From contig JAMXIF010001119.1 of the NCBI GenBank assembly GCA_028583685.1, positions 1,904,794-1,968,793 of the forward strand: a DNA stretch of 64,000 nucleotides, read 5' to 3'. This stretch comes from Petaurus breviceps papuanus. Its lineage: Eukaryota > Chordata > Mammalia > Diprotodontia > Petauridae. Below, piece by piece: positions 52,136 to 63,990 of this stretch. Every line of letters begins with the position of its first letter. Positions within the stretch are counted from its first letter, which is position 1. The notes beneath the pieces were generated by a model. That model worked only from the letters and a program-made list of their open reading frames with translations. It made no database searches and was not told the DNA's origin. The position numbers and the translations under genes were made by a program.

Positions 52136-53088
52136 GACAATTTGGTGACTCCTATATGAAAGTCAACATTAGGATTTAACAATCAATAAAAGAAATTGAA
52201 ACATGCACACTCATTTACTACCTTGTTCTTTCCTTTATTCAATTTTCTCATTTTCCTTTGTTCTTGATGATATATTTGAATTCCTTTACTTTTTAATGGA
52301 AGTTAAAGAGTAATTTACTTTTTAAAGAGCATGTTAAGTATAACACCACAGTTACAAAACTCTCCTGTTTCTTTCTCTTTCACTACTGTATTTTCTTGTG
52401 ATGATGATAATGATAATGCTGATTACTAATGTATACAGAGCTGCATGCTAATGCGTATGTTCATGTCAGTTCTGATCTTTTTCACTCTAATCTGATTCCT
52501 ATAAGTCTTCTCATATTTCTTCGTACATTTCATATTTATTATTTCTTATGACAAAATCATGTTTTACCTCAATTCCATTTCATTACTCTGGATTTAGCCA
52601 GATTTGGACTATTTCGGATCCGCGTACAATTTGGGAGGATGTTGTTGGTTGTTTTTGCTCCATTGGCCCCTCAGAAGATTAATGAAAAGACAAAAGGGAC
52701 ACCCACAGAAGAGCAGAACCATAATTCATTAGGTTCAATATCGTCACCATGGAGATTTCAGTGAAAGGCAAATCACTCTCCTTGGCTGTTCCCAGAGGAA
52801 ATCCTGGATGGTGGCAAAATTATCCAGATTCTGAGGCTCCCAAAGGAAATGCTGAATAAGAAAATAAGATAAAGATTTTAGAGAAGTCATGAGGAAATAA
52901 CCTAATGTGTAAAATACTAGAAATTGGAATTGGGAGTCAGAGGTTATAGTAGGATTATGGTACTGTAAATTAGAATGGGAAGATACTACAAAGATCTAGG
53001 GCAATCTTTACATGAATGTGAATTACTGATAATGTGAACTCCCTCTAAGTCTCTGAGTATTTAATTTAATTTAACTTAAGTTCAACCT
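52136..53088. other. no recognised feature
   Basis: About 950 bp of AT-rich DNA before the L1 start. A GATGATGATAATGATAATG run lies near 52400. No coding frame. Confidence 0.4.
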
Positions 53089-54796
53089 GAGGGCAGAACC
53101 AAGATGGCAGAGTAGAGGCAGGACCTCACTTGAACTCTCCCAAGTTCCCCTCCAAACAACTTTAAAATAACACTTCACATCAAATTCTGGAATGACAGAG
53201 TTAGGAAAAGGTTGGGGTGAAACAATTTTCCAACCCAAGGCAAACAAGGAAATATCTGTCAACCCAGAGTGGTGGTTGGGCCTGAAATTCAATGCAGGTT
53301 ATGGCAAAGTAATGCCAACAGCAGGTCTTGAAGATGACTGCATTAGTTGCACTAGCAACTTTGGGAGCTCTCAGCACACAGACAGTAAAGGAATTAGCCA
53401 ACTAGTCAGAAAGAGATCATAGGGGAACCTTGGCAAGGGCTGGATTCAGGACCTTATTGCATTGCCTAGACCAAGTTCTGGGTCTCAATTTAAGGGTGAA
53501 AAGAAGCAGGAGGGGAGTAGGGGCTCTGGTTACAGTTCCAGGGTGGAGAAGAATACTTATAGTCACTCACAAGGGAGTAAGGGCCTTGGTCTCAGTTCCA
53601 AGGTGGAATGGAACACTAGCATTTGGGGCTGAAGGAGAGCAGGGGATTAATCACAACTCCAGGCAAATAAGAATGCCAGCATCTATGACTGGAGGGGAAC
53701 AAGGTCCTTTTCTGCATAAAGAGCAGATTGCATACCACCTTGGGAGAAATGAAAATTTAGAGACCTCCAGAACTAGCTCTGAAAACAGCACCATGAAAAA
53801 CCTGAAGCTTGGGATAGTTCCACCTCCATCCCAAAAGCAGAACCCAACTTTAACATAGGGTTAAAAGTCCAAGAGCTACACTGGAAAAATAACCGAACAA
53901 AAAGAACTAGATCATACGAATTTACTGTAATGACTGGAAAACTCAAAACAGAAAATCAGAAGACAATATCAAAACAAAAAGTAAAAAAAAAAAAGTAAAG
54001 CTTCAAAGAAAAAAATGTGAATTGGACACACACACACTTAACAAGAATTCTTGGAAGGACTCAAAGATGATTTTCAAAATCAAATAGGAGAGGTAGAGGA
54101 AAAATTGGGAAAAGGAAGGAGAAAATTATGAAAAGGGAGTCAACAGTTTGGTAAAAGAGGCACAAAAAATGTTGAAGAAAAAAACACCTTAAAAACCAGA
54201 GTTGGATAAATGGTAAAAAAAAAAAAAAAGAGGAACAAAAATTCACTAGAGAAAATAACTCCTAAAAAGGCAGAAATGACCAAGTGGAAAAGGAGGTGCA
54301 AAAGCTCACTGGAAAAAAAAATTCCTTAAAAATCAGAATTGGTCCACTAGAAGCTAATGACTCCATGAGACATCAACAAACAATAAAAAAAGTCAAAAGA
54401 ATGGAAAAAATAGAAGAAAATGTGAAATAGCTTATTGGAAAAACAACTGATCAGGAAATAGATTGAGGGGAGATCATTTAAGAAGCATTGAACTACAGCA
54501 AAATCCATGATCAAAAAAAACAACCTAGAAATCATATTTCAAGAAATTATCAAGAAAAACTGTCCTGATATCCTAGTTCCAGAAGGTAAAACAGAAATTG
54601 AAAGAATCTAATGATCACCTCCTTAAAGAGGCCCCAAAATAAAACTCCCAAGAATATTATAGCCAAATTCCAGAGCTCCCAAGTCAAGAAAAAAAAATTT
54701 TCAGCAACCAGAAAGAAACAAGTCAAATATCATGGAGTCACAGTCAGAATCACACAAGATTAGCAGTTTACACATTACACAGTTTACACACAAGAC

Positions 54797-55318
54797 TATA
54801 GTGGCAACCACACTGGAATACCCAGAATGGCTGCTAGCACAGGTTCTTAGATCTGCTTTCCTAGGAAAGATAGCTGTTTAAGGGGTCAACAATCTTTTTA
54901 AATTACATTCACTAGTTCAGGGGAAAAGTCAGCAGCCTGAACGTCAGAGAAAATACAAACAGAGAAATAAAGATCAACAGACAGGCTCTGACTGCCTGAA
55001 TCAATTATTCACTTTGCATACATCCCGGGATTGAGAAAGCCTTTACATCTGAGCAGTACGGGGGCTCTGAACATACCCCCACTCAGAATCTTGACCAGGG
55101 AATCACAAAATCTTTCTCATAAGTGAGCCCCCAAAGCAAAATACCAACTTAGAGGCAAAAGGCATTACAACCTTCATGACACAGTGCCTAATTAGAAATT
55201 AGTAAAAGGTGTGAAAGACTTCCTACAAGCAAGCCTCCCCTAAGTAAGCTTCCCTTAATGGGCTCCACATGAGGCCTATTAATGGACAAGGAAGATCTTA
55301 AATCCCATTAACCTTACA
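54797..55318 (-). mobile_element. solo LTR, family 1, copy 3, inside L1 ORF1 (fossil)
   Basis: 522 bp, clearly related to the 36.3 and 37.4 kb LTRs: AGAATGGCTGCTAGCACAGG, TTCTTAGATCTGCTTTCCTA, CTAGTTCAGGGGAAAAGTCA and GGACAAGGAAGATCTTAAAT. It is more diverged than those two, so it is older. Its flanks AAGAC and AAGGA suggest a decayed 5-bp TSD. L1 ORF1 sequence continues on both sides. Confidence 0.85.
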
Positions 55319-57202
55319 AGGACTCAGAAGACTTAGACTATGATATTCCAGAAGACCAAGGAACCAGTGTTGCAACTAAGAGCAATCTACCCAACAAAAC
55401 TGGAATATAATCCTTCAAGAAAAATTGAATGTTTAATGAAATAGAGGACTTTCAAGTATTCCTGATGAAAAGACTGGAGTCAAATTAAAAATTTAACTTT
55501 CAAATACAAGACTCAAGAGAAGCATATAAAGAAACAGGAAAAAGAAATCATAAAGGATTCAGTAAGGTTAAACTGTATACATTTCTTCATGGGAAAATGA
55601 AATATGTAATTCTTAAGAACTTTATCATTATTAGAGCAGTTAGGAGTATTTTTAGACAAAGGGAATGGACAAAAGTTGACTATTATGGGATAATTAAAAA
55701 GATAATGTTAAAGTCTGAGAAAGGGGAGAAGGGGGAAGGGAGAGGAGAATGGGGATAATTATTTCACATAAAAGAGAGAGGGAAGGAGGGAGGGAGAGAG
55801 AAGGAGAGAAAGAGAGAGACAGAGACAAAGAGAGGATGAGAATCAACAGAGGAAAAACAGTGTGGGGGGAATACATAGTTAATAATTATAACTGAATATG
55901 AATGTGATGAATTCATCTATAAAAGAAGCAGATAGAAGAAAGGATTAAAAACCAGAATCCAACAAAAAGTTGTTTACAAGAAGCATATCTGAAGCAGAGA
56001 GAAACACAGAGTTAAAAAAAAAAAAGTTTTGGAGTATAATCTATTATGGTTCAATGAAGTTAAAAAAAAACAGGGGTAGTATTCATGATCTTGTGTAAAT
56101 CAAAAGTAAAAATATACCTATAAAAATTAGAAGAGGTGAGCAGGGAAACTACATTTTGCTAAAAGGCACTATAGACAATGAAGTAATATCAATACTAAAT
56201 GCATCTGCAACAAATGGCATAGCATCCATATGATTAAAGGAAAATTAAATGAGTTATCGGAGGAAACAGACAGTAAAACTGTTCTAGTGGGGGAGCCCAA
56301 CTTCCCCCTCTCAGAACTAGGTAAATCTAACCAAAAAATAAACAAGAAAGAAGTTAAGGAGAGGAATAGAATTTTAGAAAAGTTAGATAGGATAGACCTC
56401 TGGAGAAAACTGAATAGGAATAGGAAGGAGTATACCTTTTTCTCAGCTGTATACGGTACCTTCACAAATATTGGCCATGTTATTAGAGCACAAAAACCCC
56501 ACAACCAAATGCAGAAAAGCAGAAATATTAAATGCAACAAAAGTTAGAGTAAACAAAGAGCCATGGAAACATGGATTAAAAATTAATTGAAAACTAAATA
56601 ATTGAATCCTAAAGAATGAGTGGTTCAAGGAACAAATCACAGAAATGATCAATACTTTCATTAAAGAGAATGCCAACAATGAAACAACATACCACAATTT
56701 ATGGATTGAAGCCATAGCAGTACTTATGAGAAAAATGTATATCTCGAAATGCTTACATCAATAAAATAGAGAAAAAGTATATCAATAAATTGGATGTACA
56801 ATTAAAAAAACTAGATAAGGAACAAATTTTAAAACCCAATTCAATACCAGATTGGAAATCCTGAAAATCAAAGGAGAGATGAATACATTTGAAAGTACAA
56901 AAATCATTGAACTAATAAATAAAACTAGGAGTTGGTTTTATGGGGAAAATTAAATAAATAAATAATTGCTTAATTTGATTTAAGAAAAGAAAGAAGAAAA
57001 CCAAATTACCAGTTTCAAAAAGGTGAATTCACTATCTTAAAGATAAAATCAAAGAAATTACTAGGAGCTATTCCATCCAATTATACACCAACAAATCTAT
57101 AATCTAAGTGAAATGGATGAATATTTACAAAAATATAAATTGCCCAGATTAACAGAATAGGAAGCAGAATACCTAAATAACCATCTTAGAAAAAGAAATT
57201 GA

Positions 57203-57422
57203 CATGTAAAACCTATATTGAATTGCTTCTCTTCCGAGTGAAAGTAGGTGAGGAGAGAAGGGAAAGAATCTGGAAATCACAGTTTTAAAAACAAATGTGG
57301 GTGTTCAGTAGGCTTGCTATCTTGGGTAGGGGGTAGAGGAAATATGGGGAGAAAATTTGTAACTCAAAATCTTGTGGAAATGAATGTTGAAAACTAAAAA
57401 TAAATAAAATATTAAAAAAAGG
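57203..57422 (+). mobile_element. 220-bp L1 3' end inside L1 ORF2
   Basis: CATGTAAAACCTATATTGAA, then the 3' UTR signature GTAACTCAAAATCTTGTGGA, AATGAATGTTGAAAACTAAA and an A-rich end. Perfect 12-bp TSD AAAAGAAATTGA at 57191-57202 and 57423-57434; host ORF2 continues after it. Confidence 0.95.
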
Positions 57423-58105
57423 AAAAGAAATTGAATAAGCCATGAGTTCCCTAAGAAAAATCCCCTGGGCCAGATCGATTCACAAGTGAATTCTACTAAG
57501 CATTTAAAGAATAATGAATTACAACATTAAACTACATTAAACATATAAGCTATTTGAAAAAATAGGCAAAAAAGTTCTGCCAAATTCCTTTTACAATACA
57601 AATATGGTACCAATACCTAAAACAGGAAGAATAAAAACAGAAAAAGAAAACTATGTACCAATTTCCCTAATAAATGTTGATGCAAAAGTTTTGAATGAAA
57701 TAATAGCAAGGAGATTACAGTAATATATCTCAAAGATCATATACTATGACCAAGTAGGATTTATGCTAGGAATGCAGGATTGGTTCGATATTATAGGAAA
57801 GCTATAAGAATAATTTAACAAATCAATAACAAAACCAACAAAAATCATATGATTATCTCAATAGATGCAGAAAAAGCTTTTGACAAAATACAACACTCAT
57901 TTCTATTAAAATTACTAGTAAACATAAGAATAAATGGAGCTTTCTTTAAGATAATTAGTATCTATCTAAAACCATCAACAAACATTATCTGTAATGGGGA
58001 TATGCTAGATACCTTCCCAATAACATCAAGGGTGAAGCAAGGATGCTCATCTTCATCACTATTATTTGATATTGTACTAGAAATGCTAGCTATAGCAACA
58101 AAATA

Positions 58106-58750
58106 TGGGGATTAAAATTGCCCAACCTACAATAAAGGAGACTGAGGCAGAGTTCCGAGCCAATGGCACTTTATTAAAGGGCCCATGGTCCCCTTCAATG
58201 AAGTAGATCACAGGTCTTCCTCATGATCTGAGGTGTCCTGTTCTTCCAGGGCCTTATTTTTATAAGACTTGATACCAGACTTGATAACATTCTAAAGATG
58301 CTATCCAAAGTATAGAATCCTATTGGTTGATAGATTTTGCTTCACGGACCAATAAATGACACATCAGGTAGAAATGATATATCATCAGGGGGTCTTGGGT
58401 TGGGTGAAGCAAGGGGTATCTCCACTGACTAAGTGTTCATAAGATAGTCAAAAGATGGTCACCTGCTCATGCTGAACAAGAGAGAGTGGTCCAGAGCTTC
58501 AAAAATAAGTTGGAGGACTTTCCATGTAATTGATTCACCTCACCACACTGGGCTTGGTCACCATAATAAAGAAAACAAGGGTGGAGAGTCTCTAGTTAGC
58601 TTCCTGTGATTAAGCAAGTGAATTTACAATCTGAAGCTCACAGTTCTGTGGCCTAATACACAGAACTTATAATCACTACTCCTATGGAATCATATCAAAC
58701 TGACTAATACTGATTGGAATAGAGTAGGGGTCCAAACGAATTATTTCTCA
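58106..58750 (-). mobile_element. solo LTR, family 2, inside L1 ORF2 (fossil)
   Basis: About 645 bp, unrelated to family 1. On the minus strand it starts TGAGAAATAATTCG, has a TATA-like TTATAAAAATAAGG and an AATAAAGTGCC signal, and ends near GGGCAATTTTAATCCCCA. CAAA occurs on both sides (58099-58102 and 58751-58754) and may be the TSD; the left border could shift a few bases. L1 ORF2 continues directly on both sides. No internal region remains. Confidence 0.8.
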
Positions 58751-59566
58751 CAAAGGCAAGAAAAAGAAATTGAAGAAATTAGGACATGTAATGAGGAAAC
58801 AAAACTATCACTTTTTGCAGATGATATGATGGTATATTTAAAGAATCAACTAAAAAACTAGTTGAAATAATTAACAACTTCAGCAAAGTTTCAAGATATA
58901 AAATAAATGCCCATAAATCATTAGAATTTCTATATATTATCAACAACTTTCAAGAGGAAGAGATAGAAAGAGAAATTCCTTTAAAATAATTGTAGACAAT
59001 ATAAAATACTTAAAAGTCTACTACCAAGACAAACCTAAGAACTGCACAAACACAAATACAAAACATTTTTGACACAAATAAAGACAGATCTATGCAACTG
59101 GGAAAATATTCATTGCTCATGGATAGGCTGAGCCAATACAGTAAAAATGAAAATTCTACCCAATTAATTAACTTATTCAGTGCCATACCTGGATTGGATT
59201 TAGTTTGGATTAACTATCCCCCCAAAATTTATAGAGCTAGAAAAAAATAATAAAATTCACCTGGAAAAACAAAAAATCAAGAATATAAAGGGAATTAATG
59301 AAAAAATGTGAAGAAGGAAGGTGACTTAGGAGTAGCAGGTCTCAAACTACATTACAAAGTAGAAATCATCAAAACAATGTAATATTGGCTAATAAAAAGA
59401 ACAGATCAGTGGAATAGATTAGGTACACAATATACCATAAATGACCATAGTAATGTGTTTCATAAATGCAAAGATTCATGCTTTGGGGACATTTAACAAA
59501 TATTATTTAAATATTAACAAATAATATTTAACAAAAATTGTCAGGAAAACTGGAAAGCATCTTGGC

Positions 59567-59659
59567 AGAAATTAGAGCTGGAGAAGGAAATGGCAAGGCA
59601 CTCCAGCATTTTTGCCAAGAAAACCTCAAATGGGTCTCTCTCACACTCAACAACAACAA
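59567..59659 (+). mobile_element. 5'-truncated SINE-B or RTE 3' end
   Basis: GAGCTGGAGAAGGAAATGGC to CTCAACAACAACAAG: only the RTE-like tail is present, placed within L1 ORF2 between CAGAAATTA and GTATAAACC. Confidence 0.85.
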
Positions 59660-59732
59660 GGTATAAACCAACATATTATACCTTATGCCAAGTTTAGTTA
59701 AAATTGGTACATGATTTAGACATAAAGGGTGA

Positions 59733-60101
59733 TGTGGTAGATGAAAGATGGAATGAATGAGAAAGAAAGGTTAGAGCTTCCAAGCATATCAATTTATTAA
59801 GCAATGAATTGCCAATTGCATAACAAATCAGAACCAGGCCTCCTAAGCTTTGGCACTGGATCCTTAATAAGTGAAAAGACAGATTAAATTAAAAGCAATT
59901 GAATAAAACCAATTAATTTTTTTAAAATGATCAGGATACAAAATTAGGTAATTTGATTTCTAGGTGGAGCAAAGATTAGGGACCTTCCAAGTTGAGAAGA
60001 ACAAACAGATGCAATTCCCTGAAATCAGAAAAAGAAATGTCTCTTCCCCCCCCAACTGACATTGAAACAAAAGCTAATTGACCAGGCAGGACCAGTCTTC
60101 A
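59733..60101 (-). mobile_element. left LTR-like block of the inverted unit
   Basis: 369 bp; read on the minus strand it runs from TGAAGACTGGTCC to CTACCACA, with TTAATAAATTG about 60 bp before its end. Confidence 0.7.
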
Positions 60102-61149
60102 CACAACATATATGAGTGTGTTTTTGATGGATAATTATGAGATTAAAATAGCAAGTGGTATATAAAAACTGAAATTCTCTGAAGGTTCAGGTTTGGAAAA
60201 CCAAATTTAAGAGATTGTACTAAGTTGTATTAAGTCTTGTTACTGAAAGTTTTTATCAGAATTTTCTAGGAATCTCTACAAGTGATTTGGAACCAGAGAA
60301 GCAGAACCCCCTTCCGAGATACCCTGAGAATGAGGCCTATTCCAGAGGCCAAGTCCAAGAGAAGATATTTCCAAGGATCAGATAATTATGTGGGACATCT
60401 GGGACTCAAAACAAGATGTGACAATTAAATGGACATTGGGAGTGGGTTGCAAGTGGATTACAAGGTATAAGGAGACTTGACGTTATGTAATACTGATGAT
60501 CATCCTTTGGCCTTTGGTTTCAAAATGTTTATGTTTGCTAAGTTTTCTTTGTTACCTTGGTGACATGTAAATCTCCTCTCTCAAAATTAATCTATTGTGA
60601 GCCTTCCAAGTAGTTTGACCTTCAGCCTGACTTATATAATTATGATTATGAATTTAGTTTTTAAAAATCTTCTAGATTTGACTTATAGACAAGTGATCCG
60701 TCAGAGAATCTGGCCAGCCTCTCTCTCACGAATCCAAAAGGGGAATTGAGAAAATTGTGGAAACTAAGTGAACTACACCAACTCCATCTTCTGAGTCAAT
60801 TCTGAATTTAGCTCAGTTCCCTTTCCATTCAATGATGGATCTAATCCAATTTCTCTTGTGAGAAAACTTTATTCTATTATGGGAATTGTTAGAAAGCTTC
60901 ATTGCAGTATTAGAATCTAGCCCTACGTGGCTCAGAAACTGGACCCCCTCTACCTGCTGCTTAGAGACTCTTAACTAAAGACCTAGGTTATACTGACCAG
61001 ATATGCAATCGTATCTGAAGACTGATGCAAGTTTTCTCACCAATGTGTTTGTGTGTGTGCGTACACACGTTTCTCATGAATATATACATATAAATATATA
61101 CATGAATACATACATATACATATACACATATCAGCCCATATATCTCATC

Positions 61150-61553
61150 TGAAAATTGGCCCCATATTGGTCAATCATTTGTTCTTTCCACGTTCCTTTG
61201 ATTCTATAGTCACTTGGGAAGAGTGAGACACCTCTTTCTCTGATTTCAGGGAGATGCATTTATTTACTCTCCCCCTTCCAACTTGAAAAATCCCTAATCT
61301 TTCCTCCAATTAAAAATCAAATTACTTAATTTTGTATTCTAGTTAATTGTTTTCTTTTAGTTAATTGGTTTTATTTCATTAATTTCCTTTAATGCATAAG
61401 AATCTGTCTCCCTCTGTATTCAGGGTCCATTGCCAGCGCTGATGAGGCCTGGTCCCGATTTGTTATACAATTGCCATGCATTGCTTATTAAATCAATGTG
61501 CTCAGAAGTTCTAATCTTTGTTTCCTGGGTCATTTCATCTTTCACCTATCACA
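61150..61553 (+). mobile_element. right LTR-like block of the inverted unit
   Basis: 404 bp from TGAAAATTGGCCCC to CTATCACA; shares CAATTGCCATGCATTGCTTA, TTAATTGGTTTTATT and CTCTGATTTCAGGGAGATGC with the reverse complement of the left block. Confidence 0.7.
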
Positions 61554-61824
61554 GAGATGCCACAAACAAAGAAGGGGAGTATGGAATATTTTTCTCACCA
61601 GATCTACGGATAAGAGAAGAAAATATGACCAAAAAAGAGATAGAGAGTATTATGAGATGTAAAATAGATAATTTTGATTACATTAAATTAAAAAAGGTTT
61701 TGCAAAGAAGTGAAGGAGGGAGAGAATTTGGATTTAAAACTTTTTTAAAATTTTGAAAAATGTTAAAATTTTACATGTAATTGAGAAAATTAAATCAAAT
61801 TATTTTCTTTTTAAAATTCATTCT

Positions 61825-61981
61825 TGGGGTGGCTAGGTGGCGAAGTGAGTAGAGCACTGGCCCTAGAGTCAGGAGGACCTGACTTCAAATTTGGCCTCAG
61901 ACACTTAACACTTACTAGCTGTGTTACTTTCGGCAAGTCACTTAACCCCAATTGCCCTCCAAAAAAAAAGCAAAAATAAAA
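61825..61981 (+). mobile_element. SINE-A copy
   Basis: GGGGTGGCTAGGTGGCGAAG, GGCCCTAGAGTCAGGAGGAC and AACCCCAATTGCCCTCC plus A-tail; TSD ATTCATTCT (61816-61824) and GTTCATTCT (61982-61990). Confidence 0.93.
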
Positions 61982-62059
61982 GTTCATTCTGAACCCTCCA
62001 AAGTTTCCACCAATCATGAACTGAACTTTCTCATTGCTACTGAATGAAAAACATCAGAA

Positions 62060-62495
62060 TATTTGGAATGAGGCTAGGTAGCATGTTGGTAAATATTTAA
62101 CAACTAGCTCTTGAAAAAATATATTGTTGACACATTTTTTTTCTTTTTTGGAAGGGGGAAAGCAGGACAATTGGGGTTAAGTGACTTGCCCAAGGTCACA
62201 CTGCTAAGTGTTAAGTGTCTGAGGCTGGATTTGAACTCAGGTCCTTCTGACTCCAGGGCTGGTGCTCTATTCACTGAACCACCTAGCACCTCCCTCTCCT
62301 CCATGACACAGTTTTAAGTTTCATCCGCATTATTAACATTTTCTCCATCACTTTCTTACATCTAAACAATCAATAAAAATAAACAAATCCCTAATTTTAG
62401 CATTTGTAGATTTCTGACAGGTAAATGCTTACACTGAAAATTTTTAAATTGGCTCTTGCTAACTAGTTCCAGCTGGCTTTAGCACACCCCTAAAT
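62060..62495 (+). mobile_element. old nonautonomous DNA-transposon-like repeat, copy 2
   Basis: GGTAAATATTTAACAACTAG, TTTTAAGTTTCATCCGCATT, ATTAACATTTTCTCCATCAC, GACAGGTAAATGCTTACACT and CAGCTGGCTTTAGCACACCC parallel copy 1 at 34.83-35.37 kb. SINE-A splits it. Confidence 0.5.
62135..62303 (-). mobile_element. SINE-A copy inside the DNA-transposon-like repeat
   Basis: GGACAATTGGGGTTAAGTGA, GGATTTGAACTCAGGTCCTT and TATTCACTGAACCACCTAGC; TGACACA repeated at 62128-62134 and 62304-62310. Confidence 0.92.
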
Positions 62496-63649
62496 GAGGG
62501 ATAGTGATCAGTAAAGAAAGAAAGGGCTGAAATCTCTTTTTATCAAGTTAAAGTTTGTAGCCAGAAGTAGCCTAGAGAAAAATCATGAAATAGCAAAATC
62601 CCCTTTTTGTTTCCTGCCACTTTCCTTTTCTTTGCCTCAATTCCCTTCTAATCTTATCTCTTAAGTACTCCTTTCTGAACTTCCCTAGGCTGTGCCTAAT
62701 GTTTCAAAATTGCCTCCCACAACTCAGCTCATCAGAATTTTCATTCCCTCAGCGTCTGCCTCATAAGGGAGGTCATGAAAGGGAAAAATGAAAAATTAAT
62801 TCACACAATAAGATACTAACAATTGATGTTTTCTTTTCCTATATATTTTCAATTTAAGAGAGGATTTTGAAGAGGGCAATGACTTTACCCAAATGTACCC
62901 CAAGGAAAAAGCACTAATGCAAAGATTTTTGATAGGAAACTTGAGGGAACTTTGCTGCTATACCCCAAATCCCCACTGGCTCTGTGCTCATGTGTAAATG
63001 TGGTTCTCTAGAAAGCCCTTCCCTTTTCTCTCATGAGTTCATTAAGCTTTGGCTCAAGATGAAACTCCACCAAGAATGCTTCCTTAACTAACCTCACTCC
63101 CTCTGATCACCTTTATGCTATGGCATAAAACATGATCTTTATAGTCCATTATCTTGCATTTGAGCTTAAATTGCTTTGTCATTGCTCTCTGTTACACCAT
63201 GCGTGATGTCTTTGATCATTTCAGTGACCTTCTCCTGGAACTTCCCCAAATCCATTATGACCCTCTTGAGCTACATTGACCAGGACTGTTCAGACACAAT
63301 ATTCCTGCATCTCTCATCTAGTTTCTCCATTGGCTTGGTTGACTATGAATGAACCTGGTATATGGTGAGTTAATTAGTACCCTAATCTGAGTACAACTAT
63401 CAGCCCAAGCTCGATGTGTCTTGCTGTCCTATAAGATCTTCTGACCTAGTTAAGAAATCTCCTTGCCACGTAGTAACCTATAGCGACCTTTGCCCCAAGG
63501 AGGAGACCATCTCTGGATGACTGAAGAAAGGAAGCTGCCCTCCAGATGAGGTGGCCATTTCCACATCTTATCAGTTCACCAAGATATTTCCTTGTGAGGA
63601 CCTGATAAAATTGCTTATATCTTGCAGTTTGTGAATTTGATCATTTATA
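62496..63649. other. no confidently recognised feature
   Basis: About 1.15 kb. A weak L2-like run may lie near 63000-63180 (AATGCTTCCTTAACTAACCT). No RBP2 exon and no other exon was found. Confidence 0.4.
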
Positions 63650-63990
63650 CCCCATAGTGATAAACCTCAAGGTTGTACTACCCACCTACCTAAGTCCAGG
63701 TGCAATCACCTAGGGCTTTATCAAACCTATGCTAGGATCTAAATCCTACCTGCCCTTCCAAACTCAATGCAAGAGGCACCTCTGTGAAACTTTCTACACT
63801 ATTATAACCTACATAAGTCTCTCCTTTCTCTGTATCCTTACAGTACTCATGGTCTGAAGCAAACAATCTGAAACCATGGTTCCTTGTGTTGCTTGCTAAT
63901 TATTTAGTGTGTGTGTATCTTATATCCCCCAACTAGACTCTACAGTCTAAAGTAGGATCTGTCTTCTCCTATAGAACCCACAGTGGGTGA
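63650..63990 (+). mobile_element. probable L2-type LINE 3' part
   Basis: TTGTGTTGCTTGCTAATTAT, TTAGTGTGTGTGTATCTTAT, CCCCCAACTAGACTCTACAG and GATCTGTCTTCTCCTATAGA resemble the forward L2 3' UTR; diverged. Confidence 0.5.

Larger units (their letters stand above)
59733..61553. mobile_element. 1.8-kb unit with inverted LTR-like ends (fossil)
   Basis: Outer ends TGTGGTAGATGAAAGATG and, at the right, the reverse complement TGTGATAGGTGAAAGATG. The blocks 59733-60101 and 61150-61553 are inverted copies of each other with clear similarity over their whole length. Each looks like a complete LTR (TGAARAYTGG at the inner end, an AATAAA-type signal near the outer end, terminal CA). The 1,048-bp middle (60102-61149) is not recognised and ends in a TA/CA/TG-rich stretch. 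GTGA (59729-59732) and GAGA (61554-61557) look like one 4-bp TSD around the whole unit. A DNA transposon with long inverted repeats is the alternative. Confidence 0.7.
53090..61800 (+). mobile_element. formerly near-full-length L1 with five nested insertions
   Basis: The 5' UTR begins GGGCAGAACCAAGATGGCAG at 53091. ORF1 starts near the ATG at 53930 (MTGKLKTENQ), and its C-terminal domain is recognisable around 54,590-55,540. The ORF2 endonuclease domain lies at about 56,140-56,550 (NKKEVKERNRILEKLD, EYTFFSAVYGTF), with the catalytic GDFN reading GEPN and the DH pair reading GH. The RT domain spans 57,849-58,100 (ISIDAEKAFDKIQHS, RVKQGCSSSSLLFDIVLEML) and the FADDM motif lies near 58,815. At about 61,715 the sequence jumps from KVLQ-coding ORF2 to the L1 3' terminus, so a large 3' piece is deleted. 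Insertions: LTR 54,797-55,318; L1 end 57,203-57,422; LTR 58,106-58,750; SINE-B piece 59,567-59,659; inverted-LTR unit 59,733-61,553. It is inactive. Confidence 0.88.

Noticed and set aside
56230-56547. 105-residue ORF as a novel protein
   Set aside because: It aligns with the endonuclease domain of L1 ORF2 (EYTFFSA motif) and lies at the right place in the same L1.
57849-58115. 88-residue ORF with a reverse-transcriptase motif as a possible host gene
   Set aside because: It is the RT domain of the L1 that starts at 53.09 kb; the flanking L1 sequence is continuous.
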